Notes: a model not told the origin generated them from the letters alone. A DNA stretch of 64,000 nucleotides from Adhaeribacter pallidiroseus (GCF_003340495.1 NZ_QASA01000001.1:3100001-3164000); one strand, 5' to 3'; counted from the stretch's first letter, positions 1-9,795 are shown. Program-made: numbers and translations.

Positions 1-54
1 TCTTATGTGGGTATCCGCGAGTTTGTGAATCAAAAAACCATTTGGGTAGCGTAA
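1..54 (+). CDS. 3' end of an unidentified gene
   Basis: The first 54 bases read as an open frame of 17 codons ending in TAA at 52-54, with C-terminal residues GIREFVNQKTIWVA. A strong hairpin follows 20 bases later, which supports this being a true gene end. Too little is visible to name a family. Confidence 0.5.
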   Translation, partial: SYVGIREFVNQKTIWVA

Positions 55-72
55 TTTTTAAATTTAAAAATA

Positions 73-109
73 AAAAAGCGGGATGAAAGCAACCTCCATC
101 CCGCTTTTT
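73..109. terminator. Bidirectional intrinsic terminator
   Basis: A perfect 13-base inverted repeat (AAAAAGCGGGATG at 73-85 and its complement at 97-109) has an 11-base loop and A/T tracts on both sides. It lies between the convergent ends of the partial gene at the window edge and the leftward gene ending at 124, so it can serve both. Confidence 0.85.
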
Positions 110-123
110 GAAAACAAGCTTTC

Positions 124-2028
124 TTACTGTTTTACAATTTTACTAAAGTTAACTTGGTTGCCTGTTTGTAAGCGGTAGATATACACTCCTTTCGCTAACG
201 AAGAACCATTTAAAGGTACGGCATGTACCCCAGCGGATTGTTTCTCATCAACTAATACTTTTAACTGCTGACCTTGTAAAGAATAAAGAGCCAACTTTAC
301 GGGTACCTCTTCGGCTAGCGTATACGAAATGGTAGTAAAGTCGGCAAAAGGGTTCGGATAGGCTATATGCTCTTTCACGGAGTTAACTGCTTTTTCCTGA
401 TGGTTAGCAAAAGCACCCGCCGTTCCAGTTCTGGCAAGTAAAGGTTCCGGAGCCGCGGAGAGGTAACTAAGCGATAGATAATCCACGTTAGGACCACTTT
501 GTCCTATGGCAGTTGCCCGGATTAAATGGGTACCCGGCGTAAGAAAAACCTTTGCGCCCCCAAAAAACGACCACAATTCCCAAGTGCCACTGGGAGTAAA
601 TGAATGCGTGGCAACGCCTACTCCATCTACAGTAATATGCAAAGCTCGATTAGACTCGACACCTAACGAATAAACTAATCCTAAGCTGTATGAACCAGGG
701 GTTTGAATTTTCACCGTCCATTCAATGTAATCACCGGAAGGATTGATAAAATCTACAAAACCAGCGCCGCTATACCCCATATGATTAATAGCAACCTGAG
801 CTCCTTTTAAAGTAGCATATTCGGCTTCGTACCTAGCGGGGGCTGGTACCTCTACGGCAGCAATGAGATAATTGGAACGAGCACCCATTGCCGGAATGGC
901 CATATTACCACCTATCTGAAAAGGTTCTGGATAGATATAAGGATCTTCAACTAATTTACTGTAAACATTTAAATAGCTGTTGGCCGGATCGTTGGTTTCA
1001 ATAATGTCACCGGTTTTTTTCCAGTCGCTGAGCCATGCTGGTAAACTAGTAGCTTTGGGATCATAAGCTACATAAACCACAACTGCTTTTTTCTTCAAAA
1101 ACATGGTAAGAAAAGTGCGGCTGGTATCTAATCTGTCTTCGGCCGCGGTTTGGATAAAAGAAGCTCCTTTTAAATAATCCGGTACCGACGTAATGGTATA
1201 AAGCTGATCGGCGTACGACTTCTCACCAACTTGTAACTTGGCAACCGTGTAAGAACGGTTACTGGCCGCTGCTACTTGCGTTATTATATCATCCGGGATA
1301 GGCTTCTCCCGCTCGGCTGGTTTTTCCATATCGGGTTTCCGGACTTCGATCCAATCCACGAAAAAGTCTTCGGGGCTGGTTTGGGTATCAATTTGCCAAC
1401 CAAAATAACTAAGCGTTTTGTACGTGTCATCGATGGCTTCCAAAACAGGTACGCTGGGGTAGCCTCTACCCCGGTCTAAGTAAACCTGTATCAGACCACT
1501 TTTATAACGGGCAATCTTAAAACGAGACCACCGGTTAGTTTCTAAATCTGGGTAAATGCTTACCTCATCTAAAACTTCCGGGTAAAAAATGTTATCGGTA
1601 GCTTTTGATAATGTTAACTGGCCTCCCGCGTACGGCGTGTAACTTAATACGTAAGCACTGTCGGTGCCATTGCCTAGAGTCTGGTCTTTTTGCCCAAAAA
1701 TAATCCGGAATTCGCGCTGGTAACTAGAAGTAAATCCCCGAGCAGGGGTTTCCAGGATATACGAAGTCGCGGAATAATTCCGAGACGTTATTAAAGCACC
1801 GTTACTGCCTTCAACAGCATTATAAGCATAGCCGGATTGAATAGACCAGCCATCAGCCTGACCCCAATCATTGCCCAATTCAGATCTATCAAAATCGTCT
1901 CTAAAAATTATGGGGTTGGTTTGCGCTGAAACCGTAGCAACCTGAATAGAAGTAAATAAGAATAAACAAACTCCTAATACTTTAGCTTTAAGTTTATGCT
2001 TAAAAAAAGTGAGTCTAGTTAATTTCAT
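124..2028 (-). CDS. T9SS-exported protein with CBM6-like domain
   Basis: A 634-residue exported protein. The start at 2028 (MKLTRLTFF) is preferred over an in-frame ATG 15 codons upstream because it gives a normal signal peptide ending near VSAQ. Next comes a concanavalin/laminin-G-like region beginning FRDDFDRSELGNDW, then a middle region of unknown type, then a carbohydrate-binding module of CBM6/CBM35 style (YEAEYATLKGAQV, then GYSGAGFVDF, ending in VDYLSLSYL). The last 75 residues are a type IX secretion sorting domain (AYPNPFADFTTISYTL to YRLQTGNQVNFSKIVKQ). This predicts transport across the outer membrane and surface attachment or release. No catalytic motif was recognised, so the role (polysaccharide binding, or an unrecognised hydrolase) is inferred from the binding modules only. 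Confidence 0.85.
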   Translation of the reverse strand: MKLTRLTFFKHKLKAKVLGVCLFLFTSIQVATVSAQTNPIIFRDDFDRSELGNDWGQADGWSIQSGYAYNAVEGSNGALITSRNYSATSYILETPARGFTSSYQREFRIIFGQKDQTLGNGTDSAYVLSYTPYAGGQLTLSKATDNIFYPEVLDEVSIYPDLETNRWSRFKIARYKSGLIQVYLDRGRGYPSVPVLEAIDDTYKTLSYFGWQIDTQTSPEDFFVDWIEVRKPDMEKPAEREKPIPDDIITQVAAASNRSYTVAKLQVGEKSYADQLYTITSVPDYLKGASFIQTAAEDRLDTSRTFLTMFLKKKAVVVYVAYDPKATSLPAWLSDWKKTGDIIETNDPANSYLNVYSKLVEDPYIYPEPFQIGGNMAIPAMGARSNYLIAAVEVPAPARYEAEYATLKGAQVAINHMGYSGAGFVDFINPSGDYIEWTVKIQTPGSYSLGLVYSLGVESNRALHITVDGVGVATHSFTPSGTWELWSFFGGAKVFLTPGTHLIRATAIGQSGPNVDYLSLSYLSAAPEPLLARTGTAGAFANHQEKAVNSVKEHIAYPNPFADFTTISYTLAEEVPVKLALYSLQGQQLKVLVDEKQSAGVHAVPLNGSSLAKGVYIYRLQTGNQVNFSKIVKQ

Positions 2029-2427
2029 AAAAAATGTAAGTTTAATTAGTAGGCATTTAAAAAGAGCGGTCAAAAGATTTTATACATCGTTCAGAAATAA
2101 AACAGGGCATCTAAATTAATTACAATTGAGGTTAATATATTTTAGTTCGTTGCTAGTACGCGGAGATGATAAATCTTTAAAAAAAAACAGTTTTATTCCA
2201 GGAGTTCAATTGCTAAATTAATAATAATATAACAAATAAGCTTTACTTTCTAGTTCTTTATTTATTTAAATACAAGATTAAATTAATAAAATTAAACAAG
2301 TATATCTATAATTATAAAATTTATATGCATTAAATTACATATATAACTTAACCAATAACGTCATTTATCGTTACCTTTTTATTTTTTAAATTAATAATAG
2401 GTTTTAGATCGAGGTTAAAGCCAAAAT
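2029..2427. other. AT-rich intergenic region, no gene seen
   Basis: About 400 bases between two leftward genes, extremely AT-rich with many short A and T runs. No open frame with coding character, no hairpin with a GC-rich stem and no tRNA was found. It probably holds the promoter and leader of the T9SS gene to its left. Confidence 0.5.
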
Positions 2428-3192
2428 TTAACAGTAGCCTAAAACTTTATATGTTATAAAGCCTAGAATCTCGTGTAAAAGCAGGTGCCAGTTAGCAAAA
2501 GCTTTGGCGGAGGGCACAATCAGGTTTAAAGGCATATACGCGCGATCAGTAGAATAGAAATCAGCGGGAAAAATTACGGGGTTTTCACCAACTACCCGAA
2601 AACAAGCTGCTGCCCGCCGCATGTGAAAAGCGGAAGTAATGAGTACCAGCGATTTAATTTCGGGATGTTTTTGCAGCAGCTGCGCCGTAAATAGCGCATT
2701 TTCGTGCGTGTTATGACTTTTATTTTCTAATAAAATACGATCCTCCGGAACACCAGCTTGCAGTAGTATTCTTTTAAGTTCGGCCGCCTCGGTGGAGTAC
2801 ACTGCTTTTATACTACCCGAACCACCCGAAATAATAATTAAACGAATCCTTTTATTCCGAAATAACCAAAGCGTGTGCAAAATCCGGTCTGCCCCACGCT
2901 CCAGATATACCCGGTCGTGGGGCGACTTTTCGAGGGAAGTAATACCGGTAAGTATTATTCCAGCATCCGAAACCGGAACCTGGGCCAGCGTTCTTGGAGG
3001 AATCTCCCAAGCCAATAAAGCTTCGTTTATGAGAAAAGGATTGGTAAGTACCACTATTAAAATAGTGGCAACCTGTAAAACTAGCTTTCGCCAACGCTTT
3101 CTTTTAGTAAAAACAGCATAAAGTAAGAGCCCAACCAACCAAACTACCGGCAAGGCAATGTAAAACAAAATTTTAGATAATATAAAAAACAT
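2428..3192 (-). CDS. YdcF/SanA family (DUF218) membrane protein
   Basis: 254 residues. Two hydrophobic segments at the N-terminus (about residues 3-26 and 36-56) anchor it in the inner membrane. The DUF218 domain follows, with the family signatures GIILTG (about 78-83), IIISGGSG (about 119-126), SHNTHENA (about 159-166) and ITSAFHMRRA (about 185-194). E. coli relatives (SanA, ElyC, YdcF) act in envelope integrity or lipid-carrier and peptidoglycan metabolism; the reaction is not established for this branch. It stands alone, about 170 bases downstream of the DUF885 gene. Confidence 0.85.
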   Translation of the reverse strand: MFFILSKILFYIALPVVWLVGLLLYAVFTKRKRWRKLVLQVATILIVVLTNPFLINEALLAWEIPPRTLAQVPVSDAGIILTGITSLEKSPHDRVYLERGADRILHTLWLFRNKRIRLIIISGGSGSIKAVYSTEAAELKRILLQAGVPEDRILLENKSHNTHENALFTAQLLQKHPEIKSLVLITSAFHMRRAAACFRVVGENPVIFPADFYSTDRAYMPLNLIVPSAKAFANWHLLLHEILGFITYKVLGYC

Positions 3193-3365
3193 GTTGAAGA
3201 AAAGCCGTAAGGCTAAACAGATACCACAGCAATACCGCTGAAGTGCTGGCGAAATTTATTTTTTTAAATTTAATCAGGTTTTATGACACAAATTTGCTAA
3301 AAATCTTGATTTCAAAAATATTTAAAACCAAGTATGAAAAGGAATACCCCCGTATTTTACCAATG

Positions 3366-5135
3366 TTACGGTTGCAGCATTAATGCTCGAATATAGCGTA
3401 CGGGCGCACTGCCAAAACTTAAAAATTTTTCATGAAAGGGCCTTAGCTGAAATTTCTGGCCTTGTTTTTTCCGGAATTCCTCTCGTAGATCGTATATCTC
3501 GGTATAACCGGTAAAATAGCTTGACAGTTGTACTTGTGAGAGCGTAGCACGTTTCCACTTTTCACGCGCTTCAGTTTCTTCCTGAAAGCCTTCTTGGGTT
3601 AATAACGCAATAGCTTCTTTTTCTTTCATGCCCAGCACATGTACACTATAATCCAGGATAGCATTTAACGTTACTCTTAAATTCCATTTGTACCAGGTAA
3701 GCCACATTTCCGGAGCGTTATTGCCATAGCCTTGCTCCAGCATCATTCGTTCGGCGTAAACGGCCCAGCCTTCTACCATGGCGCCATTACCTAAAATGGC
3801 TTTTACCAGAGAAGGTGATTTGTTGGAGTATATTAATTGGGTATAATGCCCCGGAATAGCTTCGTGAATATTTAAAATCTGTAACTGGTATTTATTGTAT
3901 TCCCGTAAATAACTCTCGGCTTCGGCGGTGGAGTACTTAGTTAAAGGAGTAACATTGTAATACGTGTTGGCAGTTTGGTCGTACGGACCAGGTGCCGAAA
4001 CGGAAGCACCAGCCACTCCTCGCATGTATTCCGGAGTAGGCCGCACCACTAAGGGTTTAGAGGCATCCTGGGTTAGTAGTTTTTTGCTATTTACAAAAGC
4101 TACTAACTGCGGAATTTGGGCGCGAATGGCCGTCAGAAAAGAATCGCGCGGTACGTGTTCCTCCGCTAATTTGCCTAGTAACTGTTTTACACCGGGTAAA
4201 CCAGTAAGTAAGGGTTTTTCGGGAAAATATACCGGCCAAAGCTTTTGGGTCAAAGCCAGCATTTGCTGGTGCAGTTCTTCTTTGTGTTTCAAGGCTTTTT
4301 GGTAAACTTGTTCCGCCGTATAACCAGATTGAATATCGTGTTTAAACTTTTGCGTAAAAAGCTCTTTACCAATCCGAAAACTACGGGCTTTTCCTTTGCG
4401 CAAAACGGGCAATTGTTCTTCCTGTAAGAAAGTTATATAACTGTTAATCTCGTTTTTAGCGGCCGCAATCCGAAAATTTAAAAAATCCTTTTCAAAAGGC
4501 TTTAATGGTGCTTTTTTTACGGAATCGGCTAAATCATTAATTACAGTTAAAGCGCCTTTATTTTGCAAAATGGCTAATTGCGTATGCTCCAGGGTAGGTT
4601 TTTTAATATTATTTTTAGCGGCTTCGTAGTAAGGCACTACTTGCTCTATTTTTAACGAAATACTTCGTAATCGATTGGTTAGGCTATCGTAACGACCATT
4701 TAGTATTTCGGCTACCCCACTGCCAATGTTATATTCGGCAGGGTTCCATTCGGCGGTTTTTAGAACTGTAAGATACCAGATACGACCATTAAAAAAATCT
4801 TCGAGCATCCGGTAGTCGGTTTGGTTGTTCAGCGATAAAGTAGTCTGTTTTAACACGTGCAGATCATGCAGCATGGAGCGGTAAGAGTTTACCTCATCGG
4901 TTAGGCGTTCGGGAGTGGGAATTACCAGTTGATTATCGTATTTATGATAACCCACGGAAGTAGCCCATTCCGGATTGAGTCGCCAGATTTTTTCCAATAA
5001 TACGGGCTTTAGATCGTCAAATTGCTGATCCGATGTCATGACATCACCCGATTCTTTAACTTTTTGCCGATCGCAGGCAACCAATAACACGGTAATTAGC
5101 AATACCAGAAACAGGCGAATACCACCTAACATCAT
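3366..5135 (-). CDS. DUF885 family lipoprotein (putative metallopeptidase)
   Basis: 589 residues. The N-terminus (LFLVLLITVLLVACDRQ) is a lipoprotein signal with the lipobox Cys near residue 21. The rest is full-length DUF885, a helical family related to gluzincin peptidases. The zinc-binding-like motif HEAIPGHYTQ lies in the C-terminal half, followed by EGWAVYAERMMLEQG, which supplies the downstream glutamate. Members occur widely in Bacteroidota as cell-surface or periplasmic lipoproteins; peptidase activity is predicted for the family from the motif, and the substrate is unknown. Two adjacent ATG codons (5135 and 5132) are possible starts. Monocistronic by spacing. Confidence 0.88.
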   Translation of the reverse strand: MMLGGIRLFLVLLITVLLVACDRQKVKESGDVMTSDQQFDDLKPVLLEKIWRLNPEWATSVGYHKYDNQLVIPTPERLTDEVNSYRSMLHDLHVLKQTTLSLNNQTDYRMLEDFFNGRIWYLTVLKTAEWNPAEYNIGSGVAEILNGRYDSLTNRLRSISLKIEQVVPYYEAAKNNIKKPTLEHTQLAILQNKGALTVINDLADSVKKAPLKPFEKDFLNFRIAAAKNEINSYITFLQEEQLPVLRKGKARSFRIGKELFTQKFKHDIQSGYTAEQVYQKALKHKEELHQQMLALTQKLWPVYFPEKPLLTGLPGVKQLLGKLAEEHVPRDSFLTAIRAQIPQLVAFVNSKKLLTQDASKPLVVRPTPEYMRGVAGASVSAPGPYDQTANTYYNVTPLTKYSTAEAESYLREYNKYQLQILNIHEAIPGHYTQLIYSNKSPSLVKAILGNGAMVEGWAVYAERMMLEQGYGNNAPEMWLTWYKWNLRVTLNAILDYSVHVLGMKEKEAIALLTQEGFQEETEAREKWKRATLSQVQLSSYFTGYTEIYDLREEFRKKQGQKFQLRPFHEKFLSFGSAPVRYIRALMLQP

Positions 5136-5254
5136 ATACGTTTATGAAAGTAGAAATTGAATTTATAAGAAAGTTATTGATTTTAACGTGCTGCCGACAT
5201 TTCTAAATGAATGTAATATCTGCCTTGTTTTTACTTAACCAGTTAAGATAAAAT

Positions 5255-5476
5255 TTAAAAAAAACGCCGCACAAGCCACATAATAAAACTAAATAAAATA
5301 CTTATCAGGAGCATACTGGTAAGTGGGGCATAAAATTTAAAATTTGGCTTTTCAATACGTATATCTCCCGGTAAATGCCCAAACCAATTAAAACGATTAC
5401 CGGCCAGCCAAAAAAGTAAGCCCACCCCCACCAGAATTAAACCTAAAAAAACAAGGTATTTACCTACGGGCTGCAT
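5255..5476 (-). CDS. DUF2905 family small membrane protein
   Basis: 73 residues. It fits DUF2905 over its whole length: a first membrane segment (about residues 8-26), the family core GRFNW-type sequence NRFNWFGHLPGDIRIEK (about 27-43), and a second membrane segment (about 50-69) ending in basic residues RR. Function is unknown; members are common, short and usually lie alone. The gene is 119 bases beyond the DUF885 start and about 90 bases before the next leftward gene end. Confidence 0.85.
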   Translation of the reverse strand: MQPVGKYLVFLGLILVGVGLLFWLAGNRFNWFGHLPGDIRIEKPNFKFYAPLTSMLLISILFSFIMWLVRRFF

Positions 5477-5566
5477 GGAACAGAAAACTTTATCAATTTA
5501 AGTTAAAAATCATTTTTTTTGACATACGCTAAACTTTCCCAAATAGCTGTTCAGCAATATAAATAT

Positions 5567-6184
5567 TTAAAACATAAATTTAGAACCAACTGCAAACGAA
5601 ACTATGTCCCAGGGATTGAGGGCTTTATTTGTTACAATACTTAAAACGGCTAAATCGTGAGTCCCGACTTCCAGGTATGCTTTAACCCTTTTAATGCCAG
5701 TTTCTGCTAACTTCCCACTGGTGGTTTTACCAAGAGCGGTACTCATAAAAGGAACTAACCGAAAACTGGTCGTCCAGAAATAATAACCATCCGGATAGTG
5801 TTTAGGCAAAGCCGTATAAAACTGCGGCCCAAAAGAATAACTGATGCTGCTTCCAAATTGCAGGATTTCCCAATTGTAACCAGAGGTATACTGCTTGTTC
5901 CAGGCAGTATAAGTAAATTTTCCGGTTAAGGTATGAATGCTCGTTTGGGCTTCAAAGCCGGGAGTAAACCCGTACAAAAAGTCGAGGTTTATTTTATCTT
6001 GCCGAAGTGAATAGCCCAAACCAGCAGATACGAAACCTATATTACCGGCAAATTGAAGGGTTGCTTGGTTGGGTATGTACCATTTTCTTTTTACAGCAAT
6101 GAGTTGCGTATCTTGGGCCCAGGCGGTACCATTAATGCTTACCAGCAAAGTAAACCAAGTCCAGATCAGATAAATTATCTTCAT
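5567..6184 (-). CDS. Predicted outer-membrane beta-barrel protein
   Basis: 205 residues with a signal peptide ending near AWAQ (about residue 24). The mature part alternates polar and hydrophobic/aromatic residues (FAGNIGFVSAGLGYSL, ILQFGSSISYSFGPQF) and ends in a phenylalanine (FAVGSKFMF), typical of an outer-membrane barrel with a terminal beta signal. Family not recognised. The gene starts two bases after the stop of the phosphoesterase gene, so the two are almost certainly co-transcribed and translationally coupled; a joint role in envelope or extracytoplasmic phosphate-ester metabolism is only a guess. Confidence 0.7.
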   Translation of the reverse strand: MKIIYLIWTWFTLLVSINGTAWAQDTQLIAVKRKWYIPNQATLQFAGNIGFVSAGLGYSLRQDKINLDFLYGFTPGFEAQTSIHTLTGKFTYTAWNKQYTSGYNWEILQFGSSISYSFGPQFYTALPKHYPDGYYFWTTSFRLVPFMSTALGKTTSGKLAETGIKRVKAYLEVGTHDLAVLSIVTNKALNPWDIVSFAVGSKFMF

Positions 6185-6186
6185 TT

Positions 6187-7014
6187 TTAAAATTTAATCC
6201 GTTCAAAACTTACCTGCTTGCCTATTACCGTAACCACAATAAAACTGCGGTTTTGAATGGTATCTACTACTAAATAATTTTGCCCATCGTTAAATGGCTG
6301 ACCATAACGAAAGCTATGCTGGTGCCCGTGAATAGAATAAGTAACTTTATTGGAATGAATAATTTGCGCATACTCCGGTGTTAAATTTTTGTCGAAGTCT
6401 GTATCAAACGGGGGCACGTGGCTGATTACAAAAGTATTTTGATATTCCGAGTTACCGCTAATAGCCTCTCGCAGATAATTCATGTCCGGCACAGGGTAAT
6501 CAAACTCTAATGCATTCGTATTTAAAAAAATAAACTTATTACCAGCTACTACAAAAGAAAAATCCATTGGCCCGTACATGGCTTCGTAAATTTTTACCCC
6601 ATTGGCTACACAATCATGATTGCCGATTACGGGCAAGTAAGGCATTTTAAGCTTTTGAGTTCGGTTTAACTGCCAAACATATTCTTCTTGTAAACCAAAA
6701 TCTGTTAAATCGCCGCAGTTAAAAGCAAAACTAATCGGGTTAACTTGGTCGGAGTAAGTATTAATTGCTTTTACAACATCTTCCAGCTCGTCGTAAAAGC
6801 GTTGATTATCCGAAATAAGAGCAAACCGTAGAGTATCTTCAGGTTGCAGTTTTAAAGCGGCAATGCGGTCTAAATTCTTTTTATTTAAATTTCGTTGCTC
6901 TTCTTTTAAATTAACCTGGTAGGGACTAAAATCAAAATAATCGCAGCTAGTGAGTAGCAGGCAGCAGAAACTTAGCAAAAAAATCCTGCGCCAATAAGAA
7001 ATCAAACGGCTCAT
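6187..7014 (-). CDS. Calcineurin-like metallophosphoesterase, lipoprotein
   Basis: 275 residues. A lipoprotein signal (LLSFCCLLLTSCDY, lipobox Cys24) puts it in the cell envelope. The metal-binding motifs of the calcineurin-like fold are in order: SDNQ (D69; the usual DxH histidine is a Gln), GDLTD (D102), GNHD (N132, H133), SHVPP and GHQH near residue 230. The fold cleaves phosphomono- or diesters with a two-metal centre; the substrate cannot be told from sequence. It is the first gene of a two-gene unit with the beta-barrel protein immediately downstream. The DNQ variant of the first motif is the one unusual feature. Confidence 0.85.
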   Translation of the reverse strand: MSRLISYWRRIFLLSFCCLLLTSCDYFDFSPYQVNLKEEQRNLNKKNLDRIAALKLQPEDTLRFALISDNQRFYDELEDVVKAINTYSDQVNPISFAFNCGDLTDFGLQEEYVWQLNRTQKLKMPYLPVIGNHDCVANGVKIYEAMYGPMDFSFVVAGNKFIFLNTNALEFDYPVPDMNYLREAISGNSEYQNTFVISHVPPFDTDFDKNLTPEYAQIIHSNKVTYSIHGHQHSFRYGQPFNDGQNYLVVDTIQNRSFIVVTVIGKQVSFERIKF

Positions 7015-7122
7015 AATAGTAGTAGCAAAAAAGCCAGAGCAATAAGGTTATTACAACCTCTTATAAGCAAACCATTATTTAATTTTTTGTTATTAAATAT
7101 AATCTTAGAAAATTAATCTTAT

Positions 7123-9564
7123 TTAATCAAATTGAAAAATAACTTTTCCTTCTTCGTTTACTTTTAAGATTGCTTCGAATTTATTGCCCGTTTTTGCAGA
7201 TACAAAGCCTTTCATCTTTGGCGTTTTGCCCTTCGTTAAAAGATCGGTAATATTCTTTTCTGTTAATGTTTTGCTCGCAATAACAAAGGGTAATAAAAAA
7301 GAGCACCCATCCCGAAAACGGCTACAACCATAAGCTGAGTTACCTTTTAAAATTTCCCCTTGTTTGCACTTGGGGCATTGTGCAAACGGATCTGCTAAGG
7401 GCTTTTTGTCAGCGAGCTGGGGTTGCAAAGTTAAATTTTCATCCAGCGTTAATATAGCATCGGTTTTATCGGAGTTACCTGGCAAGTGCAACCCTTTAAT
7501 TACCGGTGTTTTACCTTTTTTAAATAAAGCTAATACTGCCTTTTGCGGAATTGTTTTTCCTCCGTAATGCACGGGTAAGCGAAAGCCACAACCTTCTTTC
7601 CAACGCGAACAGCCGTAAGCCTGCGAACCTTTTAGAATATGCCCGCTTTTACATGCCGGACAAGTTCCATAAGAAGAATGTGGCTCCGGATCAGGTTTAC
7701 TTTTATTTTTTTTCTCTTCTTTTTTAGCTGGTTTTGTAATGGCCGCAGTTGGTTTAGGTTCCAGGGTAAGTACCGTTCGATCGCTTTTTACCTCTTGCAC
7801 CATGTCCAGCACCAGGTGCTTTAACTCCGCTAAAAAAGCATCCGGCGAAAAACTGCCGCTTTCAATCTGGCGTAATTTCTTTTCCCACTGTCCGGTTAGT
7901 TCCGGCGATTTTAGGGTTGGGGTTTTAATTAAATTAATTAAGTCAATTCCCATGGGCGTGGGCACAATTTTTTTCTTTTCCTTCCGGATGTATTCTCTTT
8001 TGTATAATGTTTCGATAATTGCGGCTCGGGTAGAAGGCCGACCAATGCCGTTTTCTTTTAAAGCTTCTTTTAATTCTTCATCTTCAATTTGCCGACCAGC
8101 CGTTTCCATAGTGCGCAGCAATGTAGCTTCGGTATAGTCTTTGGGTGGACTGGTCATTTTTTTATCTAGCAGCGGTTGGTGCGGCCCATGCTCGCCTTTC
8201 ACAAAAACCGGTAAGATGGCATTTTCCTCTTCTTTGTCGTCGGTGTTGTTTTCTGAACTATTTTTTTTTAAATTTTCTTCTTTTTCGTAAATAACGCGCC
8301 AGCCTGGCTCCAGTATTTGCCGGCCTTTTGCCCGAAACGTATGCCCCGCGATTTCGGCGGTTACAGTCGTATTACTTACAATGCAATCTGGGTAAAAAGC
8401 GGCCAGAAAACGCCGCACAATAAGATCGTAAACGCTGGCTTCCGGGCCGTACAAACTGCCGGAGCTTGCACCCGTGGGAATAATGGCGTGGTGGTCGGTA
8501 ACTTTATTATTATTAAAATTTTTACTGCTTTTGCGTATTTTAGACTGCAATAAAGGCGCGGTTAACGCTTGATAAGCGGTTAAGCCTTTTAAAATGCCGG
8601 GTATTTTGGGATACATGTCGTCCGGTAAAAAAGTAGTATCCACGCGCGGGTAGGTAACTACTTTTTTCTCGTATAAGCTTTGTACGGTTTTTAAGGTTTC
8701 ATCGGCGGATAAGCCTATTTTGTTATTACACTCAATTTGCAGCGAGGTTAAATCAAACAAACGCGGCGGACTTTCTACTCCTTTCTTCGTTTCAATATCC
8801 GTAATAGTCAGCTCTTCTGGTAGAATAGCTTCCAGAATAATTCTTCCTTTGGCTTCCTCTAAAAACTTACCGTTGGTACTGGAAAAAGTAGTGTCGCGGT
8901 AAATAGTTTTTAATTCCCAGAAAGGCTCGGGCTTAAAATTTTGAATTTCGTGGTAGCGGTTTACAATCATGGCCAAAGTAGGCGTTTGCACTCTACCCAA
9001 AGATAAGAGTTGCCGACCCTGCGCATATTTTATGGTAAACAACCGAGTGGCATTAATACCCAGTAACCAATCGCCAATGGCGCGGCTTTTACCCGCCTGG
9101 TACAATAAATCAAACTCGGAGCCTTCTTTTAAATTCTGAAAACCTTGCCGGATGGCTTCCTCGGTTAACGAAGAAATCCAAAGACGTTTAAAAGGTTTTC
9201 GAAATTTAGCTTCGGTTAGCACCCAGCGTTGAATAACTTCTCCCTCCTGCCCGGCATCGCCGCAATTAATTACCAAGGTGGCGTGTTCCAGTAATTTTTT
9301 GATTACTTTAAACTGTTGCTCCACGCCTTTGTTCTGCAATAACTTAATGCCAAAGGTATCGGGCACCATCGGCAGCTCGTGAATACTCCAGCGTTTCCAT
9401 TCGGGCCGGTAATCTTCGGGTTCGCGCAACTGGCAAAAATGACCAAAAGTCCAGGTTACCTGGTACCCGTTGCCTTCGTAATAACCGTCTTTTTTACTTT
9501 TAGCGCCAATTACCTGCGCAATTTCGCGGGCAACACTGGGCTTTTCTGCAATACAAACTTTCAA
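7123..9564 (-). CDS. topB: DNA topoisomerase III (type IA)
   Basis: 813 residues. A type IA topoisomerase that passes single strands to resolve recombination and replication intermediates. The Toprim domain is N-terminal (E7 in CIAEKPSVA; D103 and E107/E109 in CGDAGQEGEV, where the usual DxD is DAG). SLGRVQTPTLAMI (about 188-200) is the family core signature and the catalytic tyrosine is Y305 in VTYPRVDTTFL. The C-terminal part carries two repeats, each with a CPxCKxGxILKG zinc-ribbon-like start (about residues 640 and 750) and a KGKTPxxKG end. The length and two C-terminal repeats suit the chromosomal Bacteroidota type rather than E. coli TopB (about 650 residues). It stands alone, with no conjugation genes nearby. 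Confidence 0.95.
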   Translation of the reverse strand: MKVCIAEKPSVAREIAQVIGAKSKKDGYYEGNGYQVTWTFGHFCQLREPEDYRPEWKRWSIHELPMVPDTFGIKLLQNKGVEQQFKVIKKLLEHATLVINCGDAGQEGEVIQRWVLTEAKFRKPFKRLWISSLTEEAIRQGFQNLKEGSEFDLLYQAGKSRAIGDWLLGINATRLFTIKYAQGRQLLSLGRVQTPTLAMIVNRYHEIQNFKPEPFWELKTIYRDTTFSSTNGKFLEEAKGRIILEAILPEELTITDIETKKGVESPPRLFDLTSLQIECNNKIGLSADETLKTVQSLYEKKVVTYPRVDTTFLPDDMYPKIPGILKGLTAYQALTAPLLQSKIRKSSKNFNNNKVTDHHAIIPTGASSGSLYGPEASVYDLIVRRFLAAFYPDCIVSNTTVTAEIAGHTFRAKGRQILEPGWRVIYEKEENLKKNSSENNTDDKEEENAILPVFVKGEHGPHQPLLDKKMTSPPKDYTEATLLRTMETAGRQIEDEELKEALKENGIGRPSTRAAIIETLYKREYIRKEKKKIVPTPMGIDLINLIKTPTLKSPELTGQWEKKLRQIESGSFSPDAFLAELKHLVLDMVQEVKSDRTVLTLEPKPTAAITKPAKKEEKKNKSKPDPEPHSSYGTCPACKSGHILKGSQAYGCSRWKEGCGFRLPVHYGGKTIPQKAVLALFKKGKTPVIKGLHLPGNSDKTDAILTLDENLTLQPQLADKKPLADPFAQCPKCKQGEILKGNSAYGCSRFRDGCSFLLPFVIASKTLTEKNITDLLTKGKTPKMKGFVSAKTGNKFEAILKVNEEGKVIFQFD

Positions 9565-9676
9565 TTTCTAGCGGGTTCGTCTAAGGCAATGAGCCACTAC
9601 CTTTTTTCAAAATTACGCTTTCTATTACTAATAACAGTATGTCATTGAAGAATATCTACTTTGGCAGTAAATACAA

Positions 9677-9704
9677 AAAGGGCATCTGCGCTAGATGCCC
9701 CTTT
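9677..9704 (-). terminator. Intrinsic terminator after the TPR gene
   Basis: An inverted repeat (GGGCATCT at 9680-9687, AGATGCCC at 9693-9700) with a five-base loop. Read on the minus strand it is followed by a T-run. It lies about 90 bases downstream of the leftward TPR gene and before the topoisomerase gene, separating the two units. Confidence 0.75.
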
Positions 9705-9795
9705 AATATGTCTACGAGAAAAATAAATATTTAAAATTTAAACTTATTTTAATCAGCTATAAACTTTTAGCACATTATAGCAATATGTATTAACT

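Noticed and set aside
2852-3094. Antisense and shifted frames within the DUF218 gene, and many like them in topB, xylA, purL and the esterase gene
   Set aside because: They lie fully inside well-supported genes and have no independent similarity.
7123-9564. Conjugative element marked by topB
   Set aside because: No tra, mob or integrase genes nearby, and neighbours are ordinary chromosomal genes.
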